A stretch of DNA of 55,348 bases from Pseudomonas nitroreducens TX1 (GCF_000313755.1 NZ_AMZB01000094.1:1-55348), one strand, 5' to 3'. Shown: positions 1 through 8,958, counted from the first letter of the stretch. Translations and numbers: made by a program. The notes: generated from the sequence alone by a model not told the origin.

Positions 1-13
1 GCGGGGTAGACAT
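1..13 (-). CDS. Start of a CDS truncated by the window edge
   Basis: An ATG on the minus strand at 13-11 is preceded by a GGAGA ribosome-binding site at normal spacing and reads M-S-T-P before the window ends. It would be the gene downstream of the MFS transporter on the same strand, about 36 bases after its stop. Nothing about its function can be seen. Confidence 0.4.
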
Positions 14-49
14 AGAATCTCCTACAGAAACCCGACGCGCCGACGTGGC

Positions 50-1258
50 TCAGCCCCGCGCCGGCTCACCGGCCCGCGGCGCCGCGCTGGACAGCAGCGC
101 TAGCTCCATCAGCACCGCCAGCACGATGGCTCCGGCGGCCACCGCGAAGAGCAGCGCGTAGTGGCCATGGCTCGCACTGAACAGCGCCGAGTAGGCATAG
201 CCGGCGATGGCCTGGAAGCTGGCGAAGGACACCGTCGCGCGGCTCCAGGTGGCGTTCTGCGCGGCATGGCCGGGTACCAGTTGATGCACCCGCGCCAGGG
301 CCAGCGGCACGATGCCCGGCGGGAACGAGCCGATCACCAGGCTGGCCACGCCCAGCAGGCGCAGGTCGCCGGTTTCCAGCAGCAGGCCGAGGGCCATGAA
401 TTGCGCCACCAGCACCAGCCGGATCGCCGCTCGCGCGCCCAGATGGTCGGCGAGGAAGCCATAGACCACCGGCCCGACGATGGCGCCGACGCCGTACAGC
501 GTCCAGATCAGTGCCCCGCTGTGGGTGCCAGCGCCCAGGCCCCGCGCCACGTAGTCGACCAGGAACATCATCGGCGCCACCAGCGCGGCGGCCGTCAGCG
601 CGTACTGGGCGAAGAGCACGTAGACGCCCGCCGAGGCGCGTGGCCCAGCCACCTCAGGGGCCTGGGTATGCGGGTGCTCCTGTGGCCAGCCGAACCAGCT
701 GCTCAGGCTGAGCACCAGGGCCAGCGCGCCGAGCCCGAGCCAGGTCTGAACCAACCCCAGCGCCAGCAGAAGCGGCACCAGGGTACCGGATGCGGCGATG
801 CCCAGGCCGATGCCCAGGAAGATCGCCCCGCTCGCCAGCCCACGCCGATTGACGGCCACATGCGGCAGGATGGTGGCGGCGGCCAGCACCATGATCACCC
901 CGCCGGAAATTCCCGAGACCAGCCGCCAGAAGAAGAACCACGCCTGGTTCAGCGGCCAGGCGCAGGCGAGGAAAGACAGCGTGACCAGCAGCATCATGCC
1001 GCGAAGTACCCTTGTGCTCGACCAGCGCGCCGCCAGCGGACGGCCGGCCAGCGCCCCGACCAGGTAACCGGCGAGGTTGGCGGCACCCAGGTAGACCACG
1101 GCGGATGCCGAGAACCAGCGCGCCTCGATCAGCGCCGGGATCAGCGGCGTGTAGGCGAAACGCGCCAGGCCGATGCCGACCAGGCTGGCGCAGAGGCCCG
1201 CCCAGATCGGCAACCAGAGGGAGCCCCGGCTGGCGAGGCGGGAAGCATCGGTATGCAT
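50..1258 (-). CDS. MFS transporter, YbfB/YjiJ family
   Basis: A predicted 402-residue inner-membrane major facilitator with about 12 hydrophobic segments. The N-terminal stretch containing GIGLARFAYTPLIPAL is characteristic of the YbfB/YjiJ group of putative exporters, whose substrates are mostly unknown. The open frame runs upstream to 1612, but that extension is Arg/Pro-rich, crosses the divergent regulator and is not protein-like; the ATG at 1258 gives the family's normal N terminus. It is divergent from the LysR gene at 1390, and the shared 131-bp gap holds a perfect LysR-type palindrome, so that regulator is its likely controller. Substrate not predictable. Confidence 0.85.
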   Translation of the reverse strand: MHTDASRLASRGSLWLPIWAGLCASLVGIGLARFAYTPLIPALIEARWFSASAVVYLGAANLAGYLVGALAGRPLAARWSSTRVLRGMMLLVTLSFLACAWPLNQAWFFFWRLVSGISGGVIMVLAAATILPHVAVNRRGLASGAIFLGIGLGIAASGTLVPLLLALGLVQTWLGLGALALVLSLSSWFGWPQEHPHTQAPEVAGPRASAGVYVLFAQYALTAAALVAPMMFLVDYVARGLGAGTHSGALIWTLYGVGAIVGPVVYGFLADHLGARAAIRLVLVAQFMALGLLLETGDLRLLGVASLVIGSFPPGIVPLALARVHQLVPGHAAQNATWSRATVSFASFQAIAGYAYSALFSASHGHYALLFAVAAGAIVLAVLMELALLSSAAPRAGEPARG

Positions 1259-1351
1259 GACAACCCCTATCGCGCCGTCAGCGCGGCGCCGTTGAGTGGT
1301 GATGGGGCAATCATAAATGCCAGGTAAGATGCAGCAATGCAGCGTGTTTTC

Positions 1352-1366
1352 ATGCAAGCATTGCAT
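1352..1366. promoter_or_regulatory. Candidate LysR-type operator (T-N11-A palindrome)
   Basis: ATGCAAGCATTGCAT is a perfect inverted repeat (ATGCAA/TTGCAT around GCA) that contains the T-N11-A core of LysR-family sites. A related half-site, GATGCAGCAATGCA, lies about 20 bp to the left. Both are in the 131-bp divergent gap between the MFS gene and the LysR gene, 24 bp before the latter's ATG, a position fitting autorepression plus control of the MFS gene. Confidence 0.6.
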
Positions 1367-1389
1367 TTTTGCATCAAAAGGACTTCGCC

Positions 1390-2265
1390 ATGATGAACTG
1401 GGACGATGCCCGGGTGTTCCTCGCCCTGTGCCGCGAACAGACCCTGCGCGGCGCCGCCCGCGTGCTGGCGGTGGACCAGGCGACGGTGGGCCGGCGCCTG
1501 GCGTCGCTGGAGCGTTCGCTGGAGGCGACGCTGTTCCTGCGCACCTCGGCCGGCTACAGCCTGACCGCCGCTGGCGAGATCGCCCTGGCCGCAGCGCAGG
1601 CCATGGAGTCATCCGCCGCCGAGCTGCAACGGCAGATCCTCGGCATGGATGACCGCATGAGCGGCGTGGTGCGGGTCACCACCACCGACTCCTTCGCCGC
1701 GGACTTCATCATCCCCGCGCTCGCCCTCCTGCACCGCGAGGAGCCGGGCATCGAGGTGCAACTGCAGACCTCCACGCAGATGCTCAACCTGAGCAAACGC
1801 GAGGCCGACATCGCCGTGCGCACCCATCAGCCGGAGAACCCGGACCTGATCGTGCGGCGCCTGGCACGCTGGGGCAGCGGGCTGTTCGCCTCCGCGCAGT
1901 ACATCCAGCAGCGCGGGGTTCCTGAGCCGGGAAGCGCCTTCGCCGGGCACGACCTGGTGGTCTATCAACCTTATCTCGACGCGGGCAAGGAAGTTTTCCT
2001 CGCCTCCGAGCCGATCATTCGCGGGCGCATCGCCATGACCTGCACGTCCGGCTTCATGGTCCGCCGCGCGCTGGCCGCCGGCTTGGGCGTCGGCGAGCTG
2101 CCGCTGCCGCTGGGCGAAGCGGATGGCCTGGTCCGCCTGTGGCCGGATCGCTCGCCACAGCCCTACGACGTGTGGCTGGTCACCCACAAGGATGTGCGCC
2201 ATACGGCGCGAGTTCGCGCGGTGATCGATGCCATCGCGCGGAAGTTCGATGACATCGCGCCGTAG
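1390..2265 (+). CDS. LysR-family transcriptional regulator
   Basis: 291 residues, typical length for the family. The N-terminal winged helix-turn-helix is clear (WDDARVFLALCREQTLRGAA, then VDQATVGRRLASLE), followed by a periplasmic-binding-protein-like effector domain (GVVRVTTTDSFAADFIIPAL). Start chosen at the first of two adjacent ATGs; 1393 is equally possible, and an upstream ATG at 1369 would sit inside the operator region. The TVGRRLASLE recognition helix is of the subgroup that often controls one divergent exporter or oxidoreductase gene, here the YbfB-type MFS transporter. Effector unknown. Confidence 0.9.
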   Translation: MMNWDDARVFLALCREQTLRGAARVLAVDQATVGRRLASLERSLEATLFLRTSAGYSLTAAGEIALAAAQAMESSAAELQRQILGMDDRMSGVVRVTTTDSFAADFIIPALALLHREEPGIEVQLQTSTQMLNLSKREADIAVRTHQPENPDLIVRRLARWGSGLFASAQYIQQRGVPEPGSAFAGHDLVVYQPYLDAGKEVFLASEPIIRGRIAMTCTSGFMVRRALAAGLGVGELPLPLGEADGLVRLWPDRSPQPYDVWLVTHKDVRHTARVRAVIDAIARKFDDIAP

Positions 2266-2395
2266 CACGCGGCCTTGCAGAAGCGATTCATGCTCGGCGC
2301 CGATGCGTTCCAATGAACGCGGACATGACCCGTTGCTACAAGAAGGACCCGTGGGAAGCTCTTGGGAAAACGCTCCGGAGGATGGCTGAAGCACA

Positions 2396-2436
2396 GCGAT
2401 ACCCATGCGGATGGCGCATGGGTTGATGGGTATCGC
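2396..2436. repeat. Intergenic hairpin, 11-bp perfect arms
   Basis: GCGATACCCAT and ATGGGTATCGC are perfect inverted arms about 19 bp apart in the 290-bp gap between the LysR gene end (2265) and the end of the amidohydrolase (2556), which converge here. A nested CCATGCG/CGCATGG pair strengthens the fold. There is no T-run on either strand, so this looks like an intergenic palindromic repeat rather than an intrinsic terminator. No gene is visible in the rest of the gap. Confidence 0.5.
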
Positions 2437-2555
2437 CACGCTCCACGCCTTACTTGCGAGATCCCATCGGCGCAAACCTGTACCTGCACGTCTGCCGGGT
2501 CATCCGCGTCGGATAGCGCTGGCGCGTCACGCGTCCTACGGCGGATGCCCAGGTT

Positions 2556-3662
2556 TCAGCCGAACGTCCACCCCGCCGACGCCAGCCGCGTGTCCAGCGC
2601 GGCGAGGTCAGCTTCGACCCGCGCTACCGGCTCCGGCATGTAGGCCAGTGGATCGGGCAGCGTGGACGACTGGCCGAGGAACCCCTCGGTCGCCGCGTGC
2701 AGGCAGTACGCGCTGTAGGCCGGGTTATAACCGCCCTCCTGCACCACCAGCAGTCGCCCCTGACAGAGCTCGTCGGCCAGCGCGCGAGCGCGGCGGGCCA
2801 GGCGGTTGAAGCCCTGCATGGTCACCAGTTGGCGGCCGTTGGGGTCGAACTGCGAGGCATCCAGGCCATTGGCGATGATCAGCAGGTCCGGCTTGAACGC
2901 GCGCAGCGCCGGCTCGACGAAGCGTGCGAAAACCATCTCGTACAGCTGGTCGCCTGAGCCCATGGGCAGCGGCAGGTTGAGGTTGCTGCCCAGCCCCGCG
3001 CCGTAGCCGCGCTCGTCCACCGCGCCGGTCTGCGGATGGCTCGGGCCCCAGGCGCCGTGGTCCATGTGCAGCGATACGGTGAACACCGACGGATCGTCGT
3101 AGAAACCCTCCTGGGTTCCATTGCCGTGGTGCACGTCCCAGTCGACGATGGCGACGCGTTCGAGACCGGCCGCCTGGGCGGCGCGCGCGGCAATCCCGGC
3201 ATGGTTGAAGAAGCAGTAGCCGTCGGCCATGGCCGGCGCGGCGTGGTGGCCCGGCGGGCGCACCAGGGCCATGGCCGGATGGCCGCTGGCCAGTACGCTC
3301 TCCAGCGCCGCCAGGCTGGTACCGGCAGCGGCCAGCAGCCCGGCGAGGCTGCCGGCGGACATCAGCGTGGTGCTGCTGAAGCGCTTGCCCTGGGCGTCCG
3401 CCTCGAAGATGCCGCGCAGGTAGTCGGCATCGTGGAAACTCAGCAACTCCTCTTCGCTGGCATGGCGACCTTCATGCCAGCGCAGCGAGCCGGCCACCGG
3501 CCCGCGCTGGAGGATTGCGCGCATGTTCAGCAGCCGGGGATTGCTCTCCGGGTGCAGCAGCTGCTCGGCCAGCAGGTCGCTGGGCGGCGCCTCGAACACA
3601 CCGGCGGCAGTGTCGTGGCGCAGCACGTCGTCGTGCCAGAAAACATCCATCGTGTGACTCAT
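2556..3662 (-). CDS. Class II HDAC-like amidohydrolase (HDAH type)
   Basis: 368 residues of the arginase/deacetylase fold. Visible motifs: RPPGHH (His139-His140, general acid/base pair), the zinc site DWDVHHGNGT (Asp176, His178) with Asp268 in NGLDASQFDPNGR, and EGGY with catalytic-side Tyr312. Length and motifs match bacterial histone-deacetylase-like amidohydrolases such as HDAH of strain FB188 and P. aeruginosa PA3774, which remove acyl groups from amines. Start chosen at ATG 3662; a second ATG lies at 3650. It is the last gene of the ABC importer/M24 operon, 93 bp after the M24 gene, so it probably deacylates an imported N-acyl amine or a product of the M24 enzyme. Physiological substrate unproven. 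Confidence 0.88.
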   Translation of the reverse strand: MSHTMDVFWHDDVLRHDTAAGVFEAPPSDLLAEQLLHPESNPRLLNMRAILQRGPVAGSLRWHEGRHASEEELLSFHDADYLRGIFEADAQGKRFSSTTLMSAGSLAGLLAAAGTSLAALESVLASGHPAMALVRPPGHHAAPAMADGYCFFNHAGIAARAAQAAGLERVAIVDWDVHHGNGTQEGFYDDPSVFTVSLHMDHGAWGPSHPQTGAVDERGYGAGLGSNLNLPLPMGSGDQLYEMVFARFVEPALRAFKPDLLIIANGLDASQFDPNGRQLVTMQGFNRLARRARALADELCQGRLLVVQEGGYNPAYSAYCLHAATEGFLGQSSTLPDPLAYMPEPVARVEADLAALDTRLASAGWTFG

Positions 3663-3755
3663 CGGAAGCCCTCGGTTTCCTTCACTGCGCCCGCAGGCGC
3701 AGACACGCAACACGGCTTCGCCCCCGGCAGTACGCGGACCGGGGGCGAACCTCCA

Positions 3756-4907
3756 TCAGTCGATGATCGTCAGTTCCGGCGGAAGCTCCGACAGGCTCGC
3801 CGAGCCCTTTTCGCCGCACAGCACGGTGTCGCCGAGCTTGATGCCGAAGCCTTCGTTGTACAAGGACAGGTTGGGCTCGATGGAGAACGACATGTTCGGC
3901 TGGAACACGTGGTCGTCGGCCTCGTCCACCATCATCGCTTCCAGCCAGGTCGGCGGGTACGCAAGACCGAGGCTGTAGCCGATGCGGTGCACGCGGGTGC
4001 GCGAGAGGTCGATGCGGTCGAGGATCTGGTTGCACACGCGGTTGGCCTCGCCCACCGGGGTGCCCGGCTTGGCGATCTCGATGGCGGCGTTGAAGGCCTC
4101 GGTGAGCAGGGTCGCCACTTCCTTCACCCGCGGGCTGGGTTTGCCGATCACCGCGGTGCGCATGAGGATGGCGTGGTAGCGGTTGCACACACCGGCGTGT
4201 TCGAGGATCACCACGTCGCCGTGGCTGATGGTCTGGCGGTGCGGCATGGCGTGGGTCATGGTGCTGCGGCGGCCGGTGGCGCACATCGGGCTGATCGCCG
4301 AGTACTCGCTGCCGGCGCGGCCCAGGGCGTTGGCGACGATGCCAGCCACTTCCACTTCGGAGATGCCCGGACGCAGCGCCTCGAAGGCGGCCAGCATGCC
4401 CTGGTCGGCCATGCGCGCGGCGCTGCGCTGGTATTCGATTTCTTCGGCGGTCTTGATCAGGCGGTTCTCGGCGACCAGGGGGCCGGCGTCTTCGAAGCGA
4501 GCCTCGGGCATGTAGCCCAGCAATGCGTTGTACTGCGCCGGGGAGAAAGTCGAGGCGGTCATTTCCAGGCCGATGCGCGCCTGGCTCAGGCCCGCCTGGG
4601 CGAGCACGTCGGCGACGATCTTCAGCGGGTCCTGCTTGGCGATGTCATAGAAAATCGCCTCGTTGATGCACGACAGTTCCCAGGTGCAGGGCTCTTCGCT
4701 GGTGCGGGTGAGGAACACCGGCTCGGCCAGCTTGGGCGAGATGATCAGCGCCTGGTACCAGAGGAAACCCAGGCTGTCGAAGCCGCTCAGGTAGTTGATG
4801 TTGTCCGGGTAGTTGACCACCAGGGCGTCCAGGCCACGGTCGGCCATGCGGCGTTTGACGGCCTCGACGCGTTGACGGTAGGTGCGAGCGGGGAAAGCAG
4901 TAAGCAT
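3756..4907 (-). CDS. M24-family, creatinase/ectoine-hydrolase-like protein
   Basis: 383 residues with a creatinase N domain (NYLSGFDSLGF) followed by a pita-bread M24 domain. The usual metal-binding Asp-Asp pair of aminopeptidase P is not evident: the region reads ILEHAGVCNRYHAILMRT. The end reads GYSLGLAYPPTWLE and FQPNMSFSIEPNL, which from memory resembles ectoine hydrolase DoeA/EutD more than Xaa-Pro dipeptidases. It is therefore probably a metal-independent C-N hydrolase of the creatinase/DoeA type. ATG 4907 has a strong GGAGGG site; an upstream in-frame ATG at 4937 lacks one. It follows the ABC importer permease genes by 90 bp and precedes the HDAC-like amidohydrolase. Substrate unknown. 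Confidence 0.82.
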   Translation of the reverse strand: MLTAFPARTYRQRVEAVKRRMADRGLDALVVNYPDNINYLSGFDSLGFLWYQALIISPKLAEPVFLTRTSEEPCTWELSCINEAIFYDIAKQDPLKIVADVLAQAGLSQARIGLEMTASTFSPAQYNALLGYMPEARFEDAGPLVAENRLIKTAEEIEYQRSAARMADQGMLAAFEALRPGISEVEVAGIVANALGRAGSEYSAISPMCATGRRSTMTHAMPHRQTISHGDVVILEHAGVCNRYHAILMRTAVIGKPSPRVKEVATLLTEAFNAAIEIAKPGTPVGEANRVCNQILDRIDLSRTRVHRIGYSLGLAYPPTWLEAMMVDEADDHVFQPNMSFSIEPNLSLYNEGFGIKLGDTVLCGEKGSASLSELPPELTIID

Positions 4908-4949
4908 GGGGACTCCCTCCTCAGGGACAAGGTGCAAGCGATACAGCCG

Positions 4950-4957
4950 TTCTTGTT
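4950..4957 (-). promoter_or_regulatory. Crc/Hfq target motif (AACAAGAA) upstream of the M24 gene
   Basis: On the minus strand this reads AACAAGAA, a perfect AAnAAnAA catabolite-activity motif, in the 90-bp leader between the permease gene and the M24 gene (42 nt before ATG 4907). In Pseudomonas, Hfq with Crc binds such A-rich motifs near starts and blocks translation when preferred carbon sources are present. The distance is larger than usual. Confidence 0.45.
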
Positions 4958-4997
4958 TGGGGCCGCCATCGGGCGGCCGTATGCGCGGTTGAAACAG

Positions 4998-5840
4998 TCA
5001 GCTGGGTGGTTGGTGCCGCGCCAGGTACAGGCGCACCAGCATCACCAACAGGGTGAGGACGATCATCAGGGTGGACACGGCGGCAATCGCCGGATCGAGG
5101 TTGTAGCGCAGGCCGTCCCAGATGCGCTTGGGCAGCGTCACCACGTTCAGGCCGCTGGTGAACAGCGTCACCACCACCTCTTCCCAGCTCATCACGAAGC
5201 CCATGAAGAAGCCGCCGGCGACGCCGCCGCGCACGTTGGGCAGCAGCACGTTCCACAGCGTCGGCCAGAGCCCGGCACCGAGGGAGCGCGACGCCTTGTA
5301 AAGGCTCTGGTCAAGCCGCGCGTAGGCCACCAGCAGGGCGATCACCGAGTACGGCAGCGCCATCAGCAGATGGCCGAAGCCAACGCCCAGCAGGCTGTCG
5401 AGCACGCCCAAGCGCGCATCGAGGTAGTAGATCGACATGGCCGAGACCACCTGCGGCACGATCATCGGCAACAGCACGATGGCCGTCAGCAGCGCGCGGT
5501 GTCGGCGCTGCAGCCAGATGCCGGTGGCGAACAGGAAGGCCAGCGCCGTGGACAGCGCGCCGACCACCAGCGCCAGGCCCAGGCTCTGCAGGATCGACAC
5601 CAGCCAGACACCATCGAACAGCGTCGCGTAGTGGCGCAGCGACCAGCCGCCGTCCGGGAAGGCCAGGTAGCGCTGGTTGCCGAACGACAGCGGGACGATC
5701 ACCAGGATCGGCAGCAGCAGGAACAGCGCGGACAGCGCCAGGGCGGCCCAGGACAGCCAGCGGCCGACCTGCGGGCGGGGCAGTTGCGGCTTTTTCACGC
5801 CCTTGGGCATGGCGGAGAGATAGGTTCCCTGCGGAGTCAC
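4998..5840 (-). CDS. ABC transporter permease, PotC/YdcV type
   Basis: 280 residues, about six membrane segments, with the BPD_transp_1 coupling loop YKASRSLGAGLWPTLWNVLL (EAA motif). It is the second permease of a polyamine/opine/phosphonate-type importer. The long frame begins with a GTG at 5840 that overlaps the preceding permease's TGA (GTGA); an ATG at 5810 (M-P-K-G) is an alternative start and would give about 270 residues. Its neighbours supply the partner permease, the substrate-binding protein and the ATPase. Confidence 0.9.
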   Translation of the reverse strand: MTPQGTYLSAMPKGVKKPQLPRPQVGRWLSWAALALSALFLLLPILVIVPLSFGNQRYLAFPDGGWSLRHYATLFDGVWLVSILQSLGLALVVGALSTALAFLFATGIWLQRRHRALLTAIVLLPMIVPQVVSAMSIYYLDARLGVLDSLLGVGFGHLLMALPYSVIALLVAYARLDQSLYKASRSLGAGLWPTLWNVLLPNVRGGVAGGFFMGFVMSWEEVVVTLFTSGLNVVTLPKRIWDGLRYNLDPAIAAVSTLMIVLTLLVMLVRLYLARHQPPS

Positions 5841-6697
5841 AGCTCAGCCCTCCCGAGCAGGCGGCGGTAGCCGATGAGTTGTCCGAACAGCAGCGCGCAA
5901 CCGACCACCAGTAGCATCAGCACGATGCTCAACGCCGCACCCAGGCCCCAGTTGGACAGCTGGAACATCTGCACGTAGATGTACTCCGCGAGCATCGCCG
6001 CCTTGCCGCCACCCAGCAGCGCCGGGGTGACGAAGCAACCGAGGCTGAAGACGAAGACGATGGCCGATGCGGCGACCACACCCGGCAGCGTCAGCGGAAT
6101 GAAGATGTCCTTGAGCGTCTGCCAGTGGCTGGCGCCCAGACTGCTGGAAGCACGCAGCAGGCTGTCGTCCACCTGCTTGAGCGACGACAGCAGCGGCAGC
6201 ACCGCGTACGGCACCATGAAGTGCACCATGCCGATCAGCGCGCCCAGCTCGTTGCGCACCAGCGGCGGCGGCGCATCGAACCAGCCCGTGGCCATCAGCC
6301 CCTGGCTGACCAGTCCGCCGTTGCGCAACAGCACCAGCCAGGCGAAGGCGCGGATCAGCATCGACAGCCAGAACGGCAGCAGCACGAACAGCTCGATCAG
6401 CTGCCGGCCACGCGGCGTCGCGAAACGCCAGCGGTAGGCGATCAGGTAGGCGATGCCGACGCTGATCGCGGTGGTCAGCAGGCAGATGCGCAAGGTGCGC
6501 CAGATCACCGCCTGCAGGTTGGCGTTGTCGGCAATCGCCGCGTAGTTCTGCGTGCCCCACTCCGGCAGGCTGAAACTCCAACCCAGCACGCCGAGGGTCG
6601 GCAGCAGGTAGCCGACCACCACGAGCAAGGGCAACGGCAGGATCAGCAGGCCGTAGACCGGCAGCACGCCCGGTGCGAAACGTCGCATCTCAGCCAC
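5837..6697 (-). CDS. ABC transporter permease, PotB/YdcU type
   Basis: 286 residues, six predicted membrane spans, EAA loop LRASSSLGASHWQTLKDIFI about 90 residues from the end. Start GTG 6697 overlaps the end of the substrate-binding protein gene by 8 bp; an ATG at 6688 (M-R-R-F) is a close alternative. Overlaps on both sides imply translational coupling with the binding protein and the second permease. Together they form the membrane channel of the importer. Confidence 0.9.
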   Translation of the reverse strand: MAEMRRFAPGVLPVYGLLILPLPLLVVVGYLLPTLGVLGWSFSLPEWGTQNYAAIADNANLQAVIWRTLRICLLTTAISVGIAYLIAYRWRFATPRGRQLIELFVLLPFWLSMLIRAFAWLVLLRNGGLVSQGLMATGWFDAPPPLVRNELGALIGMVHFMVPYAVLPLLSSLKQVDDSLLRASSSLGASHWQTLKDIFIPLTLPGVVAASAIVFVFSLGCFVTPALLGGGKAAMLAEYIYVQMFQLSNWGLGAALSIVLMLLVVGCALLFGQLIGYRRLLGRAEL

Positions 6698-7811
6698 CGA
6701 TCAGCGCCAGGTAGCGCTCCAGGGTTTCACCGTAGTGTTCGGCGTGCCACTTGTTGTTCAGCGACACCTGCTTCTTCAGGTTGTCCGGCGCGGTGGGGTT
6801 GATCGCCTGCAACTGGGCACTGAGCAGGTCGTTGGCCTTGAGGTTCACCGGGCCCATGTTGTAGACCTCCATGAGCTTGGCCTGGACCTCCGGGCGCAAT
6901 GCGTAGGCGATGAACTCCATGGCCGCCTTGGCGCCGGCCGGGTTGCCCTTGGGCACCATCCACACCGAGGGCGAGACGATGCCGCCGTCGAAGCCCCAGT
7001 CGATCTTGCCGCCGGTGTCGTTCTTCACCAGCTCCGCGCGGGTGTGCCACATCTGCGCCATGCTCACCTCGCCATCGCGAATCAGCTGCTGCGACTCGGC
7101 GCCGGTGGACCAGTGGGTGGCAATGTGCGGCAGCAACTCCTCGATCTTGCGCAGCGCGCGGTCCACATCCAGCGGGTAGAGCTGCTCCGGTGGCACGCCG
7201 TCAGCCAGCAGCGCGCATTCGAGGTTGGCGCTCATCCACTTGTAGAGGGTGCGCTTGCCCGGGTACTTCTTCACGTCCCAGAAGTCGGCCCAGGACTTGG
7301 GCGGGTTATTGCCGAACTGCTCGTGGTCGTAACCGATCACGTAGCTGTAGGTGTAGTTGGCGAGGCCGAAATCATGCACGTCGCCGTAGCCGATCAGCGA
7401 CTTGTCGACGATGCCGAAATCGATGGGCGCGAGGAACTTGTCCTTGCCCAGTCGATAGGACGAATACATCTCGCCGTCGCATACGTCCCAGCGCACCGCG
7501 CCGCTGCTCACCTGGGTCTTCAGCGCACCCTCGGTGGGGCCGCTGCCGTCCACTTTCAGCGTGAAGCCGGACGCCTGGTCAAAGCCGCCGAAGCTCTTTT
7601 CGAAAGCCGGCACCGCATCGCCGCCCCAGTTGGCCAGCACCAGGTTGCCGCCCGCGGCGAAGGCACGGCCACCAGCACCGAACGGCAAGGCGCTGGCAGC
7701 AGCGAGCAGCAGCAGGCTGCGGTTGAAATCACGGCGACTGATGCCGGCGCGCTCGCCCTTCTCGGCGGCGATTTCGATGGCGTCTTCGATGAAGCCTTGG
7801 CGTTCTTTCAT
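6690..7811 (-). CDS. ABC transporter periplasmic substrate-binding protein, PotD-like, Tat signal
   Basis: 373 residues. The N terminus carries a twin-arginine motif SRRDFN (residues 25-30) followed by a hydrophobic stretch and a probable cut after AFA near residue 52, so export through Tat is likely, unusual for this class and implying folding in the cytoplasm. The mature part (NLVLANWGGDAVPAFEKSF) is a type-2 periplasmic binding protein of the spermidine/putrescine group. It sits between the ATPase gene (39 bp upstream) and the permeases and determines the importer's specificity. Operon partners (deacylase, C-N hydrolase) suggest a modified amine or amide ligand; this is inference. Confidence 0.9.
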   Translation of the reverse strand: MKERQGFIEDAIEIAAEKGERAGISRRDFNRSLLLLAAASALPFGAGGRAFAAGGNLVLANWGGDAVPAFEKSFGGFDQASGFTLKVDGSGPTEGALKTQVSSGAVRWDVCDGEMYSSYRLGKDKFLAPIDFGIVDKSLIGYGDVHDFGLANYTYSYVIGYDHEQFGNNPPKSWADFWDVKKYPGKRTLYKWMSANLECALLADGVPPEQLYPLDVDRALRKIEELLPHIATHWSTGAESQQLIRDGEVSMAQMWHTRAELVKNDTGGKIDWGFDGGIVSPSVWMVPKGNPAGAKAAMEFIAYALRPEVQAKLMEVYNMGPVNLKANDLLSAQLQAINPTAPDNLKKQVSLNNKWHAEHYGETLERYLALIGG

Positions 7812-7850
7812 TGTGATTGCTCCCCGATCGTTGTCTTCGTTATGTGGTTG

Positions 7851-8930
7851 TCAGGCGGACAACAGGTGGCAGTGCTGCGGCGACCAGCTGCACCAATAGC
7901 GCTGGCCGCTGCGCAGGTCACTCAGCAGCGGGTGCGCGACCGGAAGGCGCAGGTCGAGGCGCTCGCCCTGCTCGAGGGTCAGTTCGAGGTTGACGTGGGC
8001 GCCCTGATAAGTGGCGTTGCCGGCGGTGGCGCACAGGCCGTTGTCGCGGCCGGCGTCCTGCAGCGGGCGCAGGTCGATGTGTTCCGGGCGTACCGCCAGC
8101 CAACTCTTGCCGCCTTGGTTCGCTGACGTCGTATGGGCCACGCGCAAGTGCTGACCACGGAAGTCGCAGAGCGTCGTTTCCGCCTCGCGGCCCACCACGC
8201 CAACTTCCAGCAGGTTGGTATCGCCGAGGAAATTGGCGACGAAGCGGCTGGCCGGACGTTCGTAGACCTCGCGCGGTGTGCCGACCTGCTCCAGGCGGCC
8301 CTTGTTGAACACGGCGATGCGGTCGGACAGCGCCAGCGCTTCCTCTTGGTCGTGAGTGACGAAAACGAAGGTGGTACCGAAATCCTTGTGCATGCGCGCC
8401 AGCTCACCCTGCATCTCCTGGCGCAGGCGGCGGTCGAGGGCGGACAGCGGCTCATCGAGGAGCAGGAGTTTGGGCTTGAACACCAGCGCGCGGGCCAGCG
8501 CCACACGTTGCTGCTGGCCACCGGAGAGCTGGGCGATGCCGCGATTGCCCATACCGGCCAGCCCGACGCGCTCCAGCACCTCCGCCACCCGGCGCTGGAT
8601 CTCCGCGCCCGGCACCTTGCGGATGCGTAGCGGGTAGGCCACGTTCTGCGCCACGCTCATGTGCGGGAACAGCGCGTAGCCCTGGAACACCACGCCGAAA
8701 TCGCGCTGGTCCGGCGACAGCTGGGTGATGTCGCGGCCGTCCATCTCGATGTGCCCTTCGCTGGGCTCGACGAAGCCGGCGAGCATCATCAGTGTGGTGC
8801 TCTTGCCCGAGCCCGAAGGGCCGAGCAGCGTGAGGAATTCGCCCTGGCGAATGCTCAGGCTGAGGTCGCTCAGGACCTGCAGGTTGCCGTAGCGCTTGCC
8901 CAGGCCGAGCAAGTCGACGAAATGCTGCAT
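7851..8930 (-). CDS. ABC transporter ATP-binding protein, PotA-like
   Basis: 359 residues. Walker [10 protein letters not shown] near residues 37-45, signature [15 protein letters not shown], Walker [14 protein letters not shown]-loop [10 protein letters not shown], then a C-terminal TOBE domain, i.e. the PotA/MalK-type architecture. The frame is open to 9008, but ATG 8930 has a GGAGA site and matches the family start; the extension would run through the operator. First gene of the six-gene operon, divergent from the LysR gene at 9062. It energises the importer formed by the next three genes. Confidence 0.93.
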   Translation of the reverse strand: MQHFVDLLGLGKRYGNLQVLSDLSLSIRQGEFLTLLGPSGSGKSTTLMMLAGFVEPSEGHIEMDGRDITQLSPDQRDFGVVFQGYALFPHMSVAQNVAYPLRIRKVPGAEIQRRVAEVLERVGLAGMGNRGIAQLSGGQQQRVALARALVFKPKLLLLDEPLSALDRRLRQEMQGELARMHKDFGTTFVFVTHDQEEALALSDRIAVFNKGRLEQVGTPREVYERPASRFVANFLGDTNLLEVGVVGREAETTLCDFRGQHLRVAHTTSANQGGKSWLAVRPEHIDLRPLQDAGRDNGLCATAGNATYQGAHVNLELTLEQGERLDLRLPVAHPLLSDLRSGQRYWCSWSPQHCHLLSA

Positions 8931-8950
8931 GGCGGGTCTCCAGCCGTTTT

Positions 8951-8958
8951 TTCTTGTT
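8951..8958 (-). promoter_or_regulatory. Crc/Hfq target motif (AACAAGAA) in the ABC operon leader
   Basis: Perfect AAnAAnAA on the minus strand, 20 nt before ATG 8930 and just ahead of the GGAGA ribosome-binding site. Position and sequence fit Hfq/Crc translational repression of the first gene of a catabolic importer operon. Confidence 0.6.

Noticed and set aside
3036..5870. 944-codon open frame on the plus strand opposite the amidohydrolase, M24 and permease genes
   Set aside because: Composition is His/Gln/Arg/Gly-rich, without domains; it is the antisense shadow of high-GC genes on the minus strand.
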